From contig JAKACX010000014.1 in the NCBI GenBank assembly GCA_021821055.1, forward strand, positions 1 through 49,438: a stretch of 49,438 nucleotides of DNA, given 5' to 3'. Made by a program: the position numbers and the translations under genes. The notes beneath the pieces were generated by a model, which made no database searches, was not told the DNA's origin, and saw nothing but the letters and a program-made list of their open reading frames with translations. Origin of the DNA: Bacillota bacterium. GTDB taxonomy: Bacteria; Bacillota; Bacilli; Alicyclobacillales; SLC66. Positions 1 through 8,467 of this stretch are shown here, in pieces (position 1 is the first letter of the stretch; each line of letters opens with the position of its first letter).

Positions 1-127
1 ATCATTTCCTTTCCTCCTGTTCCGCGTAGCGTCCTACCTACAGCGTACAGGAGATGGATGTCGAGGTGGTCAACTTTTCGGTTGTCAAAGTGCGCTTGTC
101 CGGTCAACTTTTATGTTAGCAAACACA
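1..127. mobile_element. Probable terminal remnant of an insertion sequence (IS21-like end)
   Basis: The 11-mer GGTCAACTTTT occurs twice (68-78 and 102-112) with GGTTGTCAAA between, and the segment closes with TTAGCAAACACA. Repeated GTCAACTTTT blocks close to a CA-ended terminus are typical of IS21-family ends, where they act as multiple transposase-binding sites. No transposase is visible because the window starts here. It abuts the trailer end of the CRISPR array. The family assignment is from pattern only; a simple repeat-rich spacer is the alternative. Confidence 0.35.
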
Positions 128-156
128 ACGGTGGAAACCAGAAATCGGAGAATCAG

Positions 157-3100
157 GTTTCAATCCCTCAAAGGCAGGCTACAAACACGCAGTGCGTGCG
201 CCATGCGGTACGCTATGCAGTTTTGTTTCAATCCCTCAAAGGCAGGCTACAAACAAAATGATGGCGATATTCATGTCGTCGATTTTCACGGGTTTCAATC
301 CCTCAAAGGCAGGCTACGAACTCTCACGCAATTAGTAGCGTAGACGGCCTATCCAGGTTTCAATCCCTCAAAGGCAGGCTACGAACTGAACTGCGAAAGC
401 GACAGACCCACAGACTGAACACGTTTCAATCCCTCAAAGGCAGGCTACGAACAATACTTGTATAATAATGAGTAGGTGTATATAAGAAATGTTTCAATCC
501 CTCAAAGGCAGGCTACGAACCCGTCGAGAAAACTCCGGTCGCGTGCATAATACGGCTCAGTTTCAATCCCTCAAAGGCAGGCTACGAACAAATACTTCCT
601 CGAAACGGGCGCGTGCTTCAGCGGCATAGTTTCAATCCCTCAAAGGCAGGCTACGAACGGAATACGAAAAGATAGATATGTCTTGTGGTTACGAGAGTTT
701 CAATCCCTCAAAGGCAGGCTACGAACCCCCATGTTGCGGATGTGTCCGTATCGCCGTTTTCGGTTTCAATCCCTCAAAGGCAGGCTACGAACGGTCTACT
801 TGTTTCTCGCATCTCGTTTCCCACTGTCGGGTTTCAATCCCTCAAAGGCAGGCTACGAACGACGTAGAAATGCACGCGCCGTCCTGTGTCAGCCGTGGTT
901 TCAATCCCTCAAAGGCAGGCTACGAACACACCGCGGCGTTCTGGAGTACTCGCTCGAGAAAGCCTAGTTTCAATCCCTCAAAGGCAGGCTACGAACTAAA
1001 GACTGTGGTATTGGCTGGACTTGTCGGACCAGCCGGTTTCAATCCCTCAAAGGCAGGCTACGAACGGTCACCACTTCCACGAATCGCGGATAGCGCGCCC
1101 ACAAGTTTCAATCCCTCAAAGGCAGGCTACGAACTCTACTTGTTTCTCGCATCTCGTTTCCCACTGTCGAGTTTCAATCCCTCAAAGGCAGGCTACGAAC
1201 GCCGGGATGAAGACGCCACCACCGAATTTAATTTTGTAGTTTCAATCCCTCAAAGGCAGGCTACGAACACCCCTGCACCAGCCACCACACCCGTACCCGG
1301 AACAGGGTTTCAATCCCTCAAAGGCAGGCTACGAACCGTATCGCGCACTGGCGCGGCGGCACGAAAGCGAGTGTTTCAATCCCTCAAAGGCAGGCTACGA
1401 ACTGCCGCCGCCATTTCCGCGTACGGCGTGTATTCGGTGAGTTTCAATCCCTCAAAGGCAGGCTACGAACTCGGCCAACAAACGGTCGTCGGGTCCGTGA
1501 CGGGACAGTTTCAATCCCTCAAAGGCAGGCTACGAACAGACTTGGTAATTCGCTGTTCCGTCCCTGCATGACTAGTTTCAATCCCTCAAAGGCAGGCTAC
1601 GAACGACATTCATGCGGGTCGCGCGATTATCGGCGCGGTATGGTTTCAATCCCTCAAAGGCAGGCTACGAACGTGCTCCGATGATGGAGCGGACGAAGGT
1701 TATTATGAAAGTTTCAATCCCTCAAAGGCAGGCTACGAACGACAACATGACTTCGCGTGTTGTTTTTGTCAGTCTAGTTTCAATCCCTCAAAGGCAGGCT
1801 ACGAACTCCTGTATCACATTTGCCAGAATCAAGGAGGAGTGGTAGTTTCAATCCCTCAAAGGCAGGCTACGAACGCCCGTGCCCGGATTCGTCGTCAGGT
1901 TCGGCTTGGTCAGTTTCAATCCCTCAAAGGCAGGCTACGAACAATGTGGACCTTGCGTATGGACGTCATGAAGGACCGGTTTCAATCCCTCAAAGGCAGG
2001 CTACGAACCGCATCTTACCCAAAACGTAACCCTCGTGGCGGACTAGTTTCAATCCCTCAAAGGCAGGCTACGAACCCGTTGACGCTGCGTACGCTGCACT
2101 CGACGGCGCGGGTTTCAATCCCTCAAAGGCAGGCTACGAACGCGCACTACTTGCGATCCATTCACGCGCACATTTTGCAGTTTCAATCCCTCAAAGGCAG
2201 GCTACGAACGAGGCCACGCCACCATATCACCACATATTACCATGTGTTTCAATCCCTCAAAGGCAGGCTACGAACCGAAACAACCGCCCGTGAGCCACAC
2301 TCGCACCCCCTAGTTTCAATCCCTCAAAGGCAGGCTACGAACCCAGGACGTCGCGTTCATTTCTACGTCGAATCCTACTCCGTTTCAATCCCTCAAAGGC
2401 AGGCTACGAACCCGCCTTGTCATGCGCCTGACTACTCCCGAGAGTACCGGTTTCAATCCCTCAAAGGCAGGCTACGAACTAATGTTGCCACGACAGGATA
2501 GCCTAGAGTCTGCGTAGTTTCAATCCCTCAAAGGCAGGCTACGAACTTCACACACTCACTACCGCGCGGCGCAGCAGCGTGTAGTTTCAATCCCTCAAAG
2601 GCAGGCTACGAACACGCTTCGAAATGCGATTTCATATGCTTGATGGCACGTGTTTCAATCCCTCAAAGGCAGGCTACGAACGACCACGACGCGCCGCGCT
2701 TGCGGCGCTTTTTTATGCGGTTTCAATCCCTCAAAGGCAGGCTACGAACTTACTCACAGAGCTGGTGGCAGCGTCGAATCCATCGTTTCAATCCCTCAAA
2801 GGCAGGCTACGAACTGGGCCAGTACGCGTATTCCCAGTACAGCATTGACCGGTTTCAATCCCTCAAAGGCAGGCTACGAACTTTATCCCGGATGAGAAAA
2901 GCTATGCGGATTTTGCGTTTCAATCCCTCAAAGGCAGGCTACGAACGTGCAGACGACGGGCAATAAGATGGTGACCACTAGGTTTCAATCCCTCAAAGGC
3001 AGGCTACGAACGCGGTGTCGTTTTATTTGGCCGATATTCTTTCCGGCGTTTCAATCCCTCAAAGGCAGGCTACGAACGAGGGCCAGTGGTGGGTGGCTGT

Positions 3101-4162
3101 ACTAATCTAGTGAGTTTCAATCCCTCAAAGGCAGGCTACGAACTTGCTTTTGAGCACCGGGGACAATTTTTCGTGGGGCGGGTTTCAATCCCTCAAAGGC
3201 AGGCTACGAACCCGTACGCGATGGCGTGGCGACCGAGCTTTACAAGTGTTTCAATCCCTCAAAGGCAGGCTACGAACCTCATGCACGTCGATCAGCAACG
3301 TGCTGCCGATCGAGGTTTCAATCCCTCAAAGGCAGGCTACGAACTACATAAACCTCCATAGGAACAGTGCCGCCGGAGACTGGTTTCAATCCCTCAAAGG
3401 CAGGCTACGAACCGTAGCAGGACCATCCTCCAGCAGACACCACACCTCATGGTTTCAATCCCTCAAAGGCAGGCTACGAACGTGGACTACGGACAGGTTG
3501 TGGCCCACGGATCCCGGAAGTTTCAATCCCTCAAAGGCAGGCTACGAACGCGTACAATTAACTAAAAGGGGGTCGTGAATATGGAGCAGTTTCAATCCCT
3601 CAAAGGCAGGCTACGAACCCCAGCGGGTCATGGGGATTCCAAAAGAGGTTAGGGACGTTTCAATCCCTCAAAGGCAGGCTACGAACCCGCGTCGAGAATG
3701 GGGTCGAAAAGGTGCTCGGGGTCAACGTTTCAATCCCTCAAAGGCAGGCTACGAACCGGCCACACCGGGTGCCGTGGCCGGGACGACGAACCTGGTTTCA
3801 ATCCCTCAAAGGCAGGCTACGAACCGCGGGATATCCGTTTGTGACCACGCCGTCCCTTTTTAGTTTCAATCCCTCAAAGGCAGGCTACGAACGCGATTCG
3901 CACGCACGGGCAATCAGCCACGCGGCGCGCGTTTCAATCCCTCAAAGGCAGGCTACGAACCCGCCACACCGGGGGCGGTGGGGGGGACGACGAACCTGGT
4001 TTCAATCCCTCAAAGGCAGGCTACGAACAAGCTCTCACCCGTCAAACGGATCTTACCCGCAAACGAGTTTCAATCCCTCAAAGGCAGGCTACGAACGCTA
4101 TGACACGGCTATTACTAGCTTGATCTTGGGTGGTTTCAATCCCTCAAAGGCAGGCTACGAAC
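157..4162 (-). CRISPR. Type I-B CRISPR array, 60 repeats and 59 spacers
   Basis: A 30-bp repeat that starts GTTTCAATCC and ends GGCTACGAAC on the plus strand recurs 60 times, separated by 59 spacers of 35-40 bp. The reverse complement ends in ATTGAAAC, the usual 8-nt 5' crRNA handle of Cas6-processed type I-B arrays, so transcription is inferred to run right to left. The two leftmost repeats (157-186 and 225-254) carry CTACAAAC instead of CTACGAAC; degenerate repeats are expected at the trailer end, which supports this direction. The leader would then lie to the right of 4162, on the side of the cas genes, which share the strand. Spacers 793-830 and 1135-1170 share 35 nt, and spacers 3757-3794 and 3961-3998 match at 33 of 38 positions. 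Confidence 0.99.
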
Positions 4163-4365
4163 CCATTTTACCTTGGAAGACAAGGATGTGCAATCAATGG
4201 ACACCGATTCCATCCGCCCCCAGAAATCTAGCCCGCTCGACATAACCCCCGGCGGGAATAGGTTTCCCGATATGCTTTCCTGTCGTCGCTCCCCCATGGT
4301 TCGTGCACGAATGGAGATCGACGACACGATGCACACATAACAAAACTCACCATTTGTATTAATTC
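4163..4365 (-). promoter_or_regulatory. CRISPR leader, array-proximal part
   Basis: This 203-bp gene-free stretch lies directly upstream of the newest repeat in the inferred direction of array transcription, and ends against the left end of the IS630 element. Reading toward the array it starts AT-rich (TAGAATTAATACAAATG) and ends in AAGGTAAAATGG just before the first repeat. Leaders of type I arrays carry the pre-crRNA promoter and integration signals. No convincing -35/-10 pair was found here, so the promoter may have lain across or beyond the insertion point. Confidence 0.6.
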
Positions 4366-4732
4366 TATACAAGTCGAATTAGAGATCTTCCATAATGACA
4401 CCCGACTCCATTCTGATGCAGAGCCGGTCAATGATCTTCGAGCGATCTTTCATGACCGACTCCATGAAGGCATGGACATTCTTTCGAATCTCCGCGACCG
4501 TGTGGTAGAAGACATTGTGCACGACGTCCGATTTGAGCCACTTCCACAGCCCCTCCACCACGTTGAGTTGAGGACTGTACGCAGGCAGAAAAACGAGAGT
4601 CAATCGTTTGTTGTCGCTCAGGAAGTCCTGCAGGAGCTTGGCGTGGTTGATTCGGGAGTTATCCAGGATCATCGAAATCGTGCCCGTAGGGTATACCTCC
4701 AACACCTTTTTCAGGAACGTCAGAAACGTCTG

Positions 4733-5244
4733 TGTTTCAGCCACCTTATAACGCCCAAGAGTTGATGGCGTAGGGTGTCCGGGACTTGATCGATAAGTTG
4801 ACCGAAGCCGTGAATCAGTCAAGGCTTCAAAAATACTCATGGGCCCTTCGCTGGTATGTCCATACTCTAAGGGACCCGTGCAGACAGCCAAGGTGAGCCT
4901 GTCAAGGCACTCCTTCCAGCCTTGACAGGCGATGAAGGGCACCCATACTGGTGATGGTGGCTGAATCCACGCACTTGTGGATTCAGCCCTGGCCCACAAG
5001 CGGTTGATGCCAAATTCCCATAAAATGTTGCGGCAAGTCGGGCGTCAATGTCCAAGTCGTGTAGTGAAACGGACAAGATAGGCCGTCAACGCCATTTTGG
5101 GGCCAAAAAGCTCTGAGGTCGGACATTTTAGGCTGTCACAATCATCGCCCATAATCGAGCGAATAGGGCATTCGGACATGTTTGTCGTCTAAACTAGGAC
5201 AGCTTGCGCCGTCAACCTTTGGACTGGATAGCTTATCAGTAACA
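4733..5244. mobile_element. 512-bp non-autonomous transposon inside the IS630 transposase
   Basis: It is flanked by perfect 5-bp direct repeats GTCTG (4728-4732 and 5245-5249). Both ends start TGTT when read inward (TGTTTCAG at 4733; TGTTACTG from 5244). Exactly 29 nt inside each end is a matching site: TTGATGGCGTAGGGTGTCC on one side and TTGACGGCGCAAGCTGTCC on the other, 15 of 19 identical. The high-coordinate end carries three further sites of the same form (TTGAC/GTGAC ... TGTCCG) out to about 5055. TGT...ACA termini, a 5-bp duplication and several internal ~20-bp sites are the architecture of Tn7, Tn5053 and Tn552-type elements and of some IS21/IS481-like elements. No transposase gene fits in 512 bp, so the element would depend on an enzyme encoded elsewhere. 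Confidence 0.75.
4897..4988. repeat. Two adjacent perfect 12-bp-stem hairpins
   Basis: GCCTGTCAAGGC (4897-4908) pairs perfectly with GCCTTGACAGGC (4919-4930) across a 10-nt loop. Twenty-eight bases later GGCTGAATCCAC (4959-4970) pairs perfectly with GTGGATTCAGCC (4977-4988) across 6 nt. Both lie in the core of the nested 512-bp element. Neither has a T-run that would mark a simple terminator. They may be recombination or binding sites, or the folded cargo of a MITE-like element. Confidence 0.9.
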
Positions 5245-6052
5245 GTCTGCGCCGTGTACTCTTCGCTTTCTTGCCACACCGCTTGCTCGGTACAGTAGTC
5301 TACCGTCGCCAGCAACTTGACACCGCGATGCTTCCCGGTGGTTTTGATCACACGTTGCTTCCCTTTTTCGAACCAAGTGCGCTGGATCGCTTGGTAGTCG
5401 CGAATCATGCTCTCATCTTCAAACAAAAGATGACGAATTTCGCCATCTTCAGCCCCTTTTTAACGCCGGAAACGTGTCTTGGACAAACGCTTGTTGCTTC
5501 TGCGGATCCGCTGCCGCCAGTGTGTAGGTCGGTCTCGTGTAGCTCATATTCATCCGCTCCATGAGTTTCGATGCGCCTCGTAACGAATATTGGAAGCCAT
5601 AGACCCGCTCAATGTACTGCGCGATGATCTGCAGGGTCCAGTTGAATTTGGCAGGAAAGCCTACGTCAGCGGGCACCTGGCTGATCACAACCTGCTTCAA
5701 TTCATCGCGCTGTTCTGCCGTCAGGCGACACGACTTCCCGGGGGCATACTTGATCTCCAGTCCCTCGAAACCACTGTCCTTGTAGGCGCGAATGTAGGTA
5801 CGAATGGTCCTGTCGGAACGACATAGCATCTGCGCGATCTGCTTGACGGGTACCTGCAGTGGCCAAAGATGAATCGCCTGCAGACGTTCGTAGATTCTGT
5901 GATCGTTCGTGCGCCGAATGTGTACTTCGTCTCTTCAATAGCTGACTGTAAGTCCATGTCGCATCACCGCCGCTCAATTGGATACATTTTCATTCGGCGG
6001 TGATCTCGTGAATCCTGCTTCGTTAGCTGGAAAGGCTCCAGTTCAACTTATA

Positions 6053-6435
6053 TAAATGCAGAAGCCAAGTGGGTTCCATTCTAGCACAAGTAATTTCTTG
6101 CGTTTTACCATGTGGTCAGATCAAACGTACACGCAGTGCCCTTGGCCATCGCTCCCGTGGCTGCAGAATGGGCGCCTCCCACCCAATGCAGGCTCGTATA
6201 CTCGCGTAATCCTGCATTCCGGGCGGCCCCGCATCTCACCATTCCACGGAGTTCTTCGCGGGATCGTCCGATGATCGCCTGCACGATGAAAGAATCGGAC
6301 AAATGAACCGCCGTGGGACCCCGTCTGCAGCGCCAGAGACCTAAGGCGCGGATCGACGAAGCTGCTGGCCAACCGTGAACGCACCTACCGCCGCGGGTAC
6401 CGCCGCGAAGGTGTAAGGTGGCCATACCCGTACCG
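6053..6435. other. Gene-free DNA between cas2 and the IS630 element
   Basis: This 383-bp stretch runs from the stop of cas2 to the right end of the IS. Open frames on both strands overlap one another and show no family features. Before the insertion it was contiguous with the present leader, so it is probably the cas2-distal part of the original leader and cas operon trailer. A TAGAAT hexamer (minus strand, about 6080) could be a -10 element, but it has no clear -35. Confidence 0.5.
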
Positions 6436-6699
6436 TTAGAGAAAGCGATCCTCCCCCCCTTTGCGAACTCCCATCTCCTCGCGGCTCGTGTATCGTCGCG
6501 TTCTGAACGTATAGAATAGCACCGAGTCCTCGTCTCGATGTATCTTCACCGACAATTCAGCCTTGAGAGACGCGAAGTCGGCATCACTAACCTCGCCTTC
6601 CAAAACGGAGTTTTGTACCCAGTAAAGGTACTTCCGGCAAACCTTGAGTACCTTCGAGACCCGCTTTTCTCCAACATCATAGACGACGATCACAAACAT
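6436..6699 (-). CDS. cas2: CRISPR-associated endoribonuclease Cas2
   Basis: The 87-residue protein starts MFVIVVYDVGEKRVSKVLK, the first beta strand and metal-binding Asp of Cas2, and continues with the LYWVQNSVLEGEVSDADF segment typical of type I-B Cas2. Cas2 dimers bridge two Cas1 dimers in the spacer-integration complex; the nuclease activity is dispensable for that role. Length is normal. The gene starts 13 bp after cas1 and is the last cas gene before the leader, the standard adaptation-module order. Confidence 0.97.
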   Translation of the reverse strand: MFVIVVYDVGEKRVSKVLKVCRKYLYWVQNSVLEGEVSDADFASLKAELSVKIHRDEDSVLFYTFRTRRYTSREEMGVRKGGEDRFL

Positions 6700-6712
6700 T
6701 CTACCCCACCAC

Positions 6713-7708
6713 CTACCACTGAGTCACAAACGGTTCGTACGGCTTCTCCCCAAGCAGGTGCTTCTGCAGTTTGTACAGCTCCAAACGGATCAGGCGCCGA
6801 TAGGAAACGGGGCGACCTATCTCCCGGTGCTGAATGGTTTGGGACAATCGCTCGTCCCATTGCCGCAAAAAGAGATCGCGCCCTTTTTCTCCTAAAAAGA
6901 CGCCGCCGGAATCTCGCTCAAAGTCGTGAGCCTTCAGCATCCGTTTTGACACCAACGTCATAATGATGCGGTCCACAAGAACCGGCTTGAATATTTCTGA
7001 GACGTCAAGGTTCAGTGAAAACCGCCGCGTGTTCGTACTGTGAAGATAACCGATACGAGGATCAAGGTGCGTCTTGTAGATTTCCCCGAGAATCGCCGTG
7101 TACAAGATTGAATTGCCGAAACTGATCAGAGCGTTCAGAGGATCCCGCGGAGGCCTGCGATTCCGGCCGGTAAATGCGAACTCCTTGTCCTCCAAAATAG
7201 AATCAAACGCGCTGTAGTATGCTTCGCGTACATTCCCTTCGATCGCCATCAACTGCGCTACGGAAGTCTGCTCTTCCAATAAGGGCGTCAGTTCCTCCAC
7301 GCGTGTGAGAAACAGTCGCACATCCTTTTCGCGATTATCATAGTACTTGAGCACTCGCCGAATATTCGCCGCCGCTCCAGACACGAAACGGCGTGCGAGG
7401 TCCAACCGCTTGTCGGCATCGAGATAGTGTTCCGACTGACGAAGCGTCATTTCTCCGCTTGCGAGGTGTTCCCGGGGATAGGCAGAACCGGCATAATACC
7501 CATAGTAATTGAAATAATGCAGAATAATCTCGTGTTGGGACAGAAACGCAAGGAGGTTCGTATTCAGGTTGACCTCACCAAACAGCAGGATCTCCCGGGT
7601 AACCTCAACTGGGATAAATTTCCTCCCACTCGACGATTCAAAGCTGAGCGTGTTGTCCTTTCTCTTCAGTTCGCCGTCTGAAAACACATAGATCGTCTTT
7701 TCGACCAT
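6713..7708 (-). CDS. cas1: CRISPR-associated integrase Cas1
   Basis: Cas1 is the metal-dependent integrase that inserts new spacers at the leader end of the array. From the chosen ATG at 7708 the 331-residue protein begins MVEKTIYVFSDGELKRKDNTL, the usual type I-B Cas1 amino terminus. An in-frame extension to 7822 adds 38 residues unlike the family and was rejected. The metal-binding residues are visible in EGNVREAYYSAFD (Glu near 154), LHSTNTRRFSL (His near 221) and the following LNLDVSEIFKPVLVDR segment. The gene lies between cas4 and cas2. A 225-bp gap to cas4 is long for this tightly packed operon. Confidence 0.97.
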   Translation of the reverse strand: MVEKTIYVFSDGELKRKDNTLSFESSSGRKFIPVEVTREILLFGEVNLNTNLLAFLSQHEIILHYFNYYGYYAGSAYPREHLASGEMTLRQSEHYLDADKRLDLARRFVSGAAANIRRVLKYYDNREKDVRLFLTRVEELTPLLEEQTSVAQLMAIEGNVREAYYSAFDSILEDKEFAFTGRNRRPPRDPLNALISFGNSILYTAILGEIYKTHLDPRIGYLHSTNTRRFSLNLDVSEIFKPVLVDRIIMTLVSKRMLKAHDFERDSGGVFLGEKGRDLFLRQWDERLSQTIQHREIGRPVSYRRLIRLELYKLQKHLLGEKPYEPFVTQW

Positions 7709-7933
7709 GACCCCGTTCCATCCTCCCATCACATGACCTTCAAGCATTGTTCGCCCGTCCACAGTCAGTGCTCTCTGAACCACTGCAAATGACATGGAAC
7801 CACTGAAAGATGACCCCATCACATGAACACGACATCCACGAGAATCATCAGGACGATTCTGAATATACGGACGCTCGGCCCATGTAACTGCACCGGGCTA
7901 ACGAAACAAGTAGAGACCGGTTCCCGACTCCCT

Positions 7934-8455
7934 TCAAGACCAGCAAAATTCGGCATATGCACAGGTTCTGCAAACTGGAATCCGCTTTGGCGGGGGCGGG
8001 GCGGACTGTCTGACTACTGCTTCGACGGCGCGAATTGTCTGCTCCACCTCCTGACCCTCCGTCTCCCCCAATTCCACTTCCCGTACACGACGCTCCTCCG
8101 GAAAATGAAGTTCGCCTCGCGCATTCACGCCCTCGCGGCGCAACTCATACAGGTAGAAGAGTAGCTGCATTCGGGCAGACGCCTCGTGGCGGGAGCTCTT
8201 CTTTACCTCGGAGATCACGAGCGATCCGTCCTGTGATCGAACGAAATCGAGCGTTCCGCCACTAAATGAAACCTCCTTGCGCACGCGCGGATAGGAGTAT
8301 TCGTGAACAATCCGTCCAATGCGAATATTGTCGTCGTCCTCGTCCGGGGTCAACTGCCTGGACATCAGCCAAGTCTCCCGGGGGCAGACCACGTAATACC
8401 AGATCAGCGTGCCGGTGATGCGCACCTCACTCAGCAACGAACCCACTCCCCGCAT
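7934..8455 (-). CDS. cas4: CRISPR-associated exonuclease Cas4
   Basis: Cas4 is an iron-sulfur PD-(D/E)XK nuclease that trims prespacers and checks the PAM before Cas1-Cas2 integration. The 173-residue protein has one early Cys (YYVVCPRETW) and three late ones (CRTCAYAEFC), the four ligands of the 4Fe-4S cluster. ISEVKKSSRH supplies the Glu and Lys of the nuclease core, after GTLDFVRSQDG. It starts 12 bp after cas3. GGGGAG followed 8 nt later by TTG at 8437 is a plausible alternative start that would remove six residues. Confidence 0.96.
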   Translation of the reverse strand: MRGVGSLLSEVRITGTLIWYYVVCPRETWLMSRQLTPDEDDDNIRIGRIVHEYSYPRVRKEVSFSGGTLDFVRSQDGSLVISEVKKSSRHEASARMQLLFYLYELRREGVNARGELHFPEERRVREVELGETEGQEVEQTIRAVEAVVRQSAPPPPKRIPVCRTCAYAEFCWS

Positions 8456-8467
8456 CGTAATTTGGCC

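Larger units (their letters stand above)
4379..5957 (-). pseudogene. IS630-family DDE transposase, frameshifted and interrupted
   Basis: The amino-terminal part begins MDLQSAIEETK near 5957, loses frame near 5905, and resumes with the helix-turn-helix segment MLCRSDRTIRTYIRAYKDSG. A second frame change lies at an AAAAAGGGG run near 5460. After it come the first catalytic Asp region (FEDESMIRDYQAIQRTWF) and, beyond the nested insertion, LDNSRINHAK and LPAYSPQLNVVEGLWKWLK, which hold the second Asp and the final Glu of the DDE triad. Joining the sequence across one copy of the 5-bp duplication restores EEYTAQT-FLTFLKK, so the nested element entered an otherwise continuous reading frame. The protein would have been about 340-360 residues. 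The +1 shift at the A/G run could be programmed, but the other two lesions make this a pseudogene. Confidence 0.9.
4368..6052 (-). mobile_element. IS630-family insertion sequence, inactivated and carrying a nested insertion
   Basis: The ends are imperfect inverted repeats: TACAAGTCGAATT at 4368 against the reverse complement of AGTTCAACTTATA ending at 6052. Each end is flanked by TA (4366-4367 and 6053-6054), the target dinucleotide that IS630/Tc1-mariner elements duplicate. Removing the nested 512-bp element and its 5-bp duplication leaves about 1,168 bp, normal for the family. The element separates cas2 from the array-proximal leader. Its transposase is broken, so it cannot move without help. 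Confidence 0.85.

Noticed and set aside
58-4245. Many long open frames across the repeat array
   Set aside because: All translate the 30-bp CRISPR repeat in its three frames (NPSKAGYE, SIPQRQATN, QSLKGRLRT) and are artefacts of the array.
5450-5470. Programmed frameshift in the IS630 transposase at AAAAAGGGG
   Set aside because: The frame change needed is +1, not the common -1 of slippery A-runs, and there is another frameshift near 5905, so decay is the simpler explanation.
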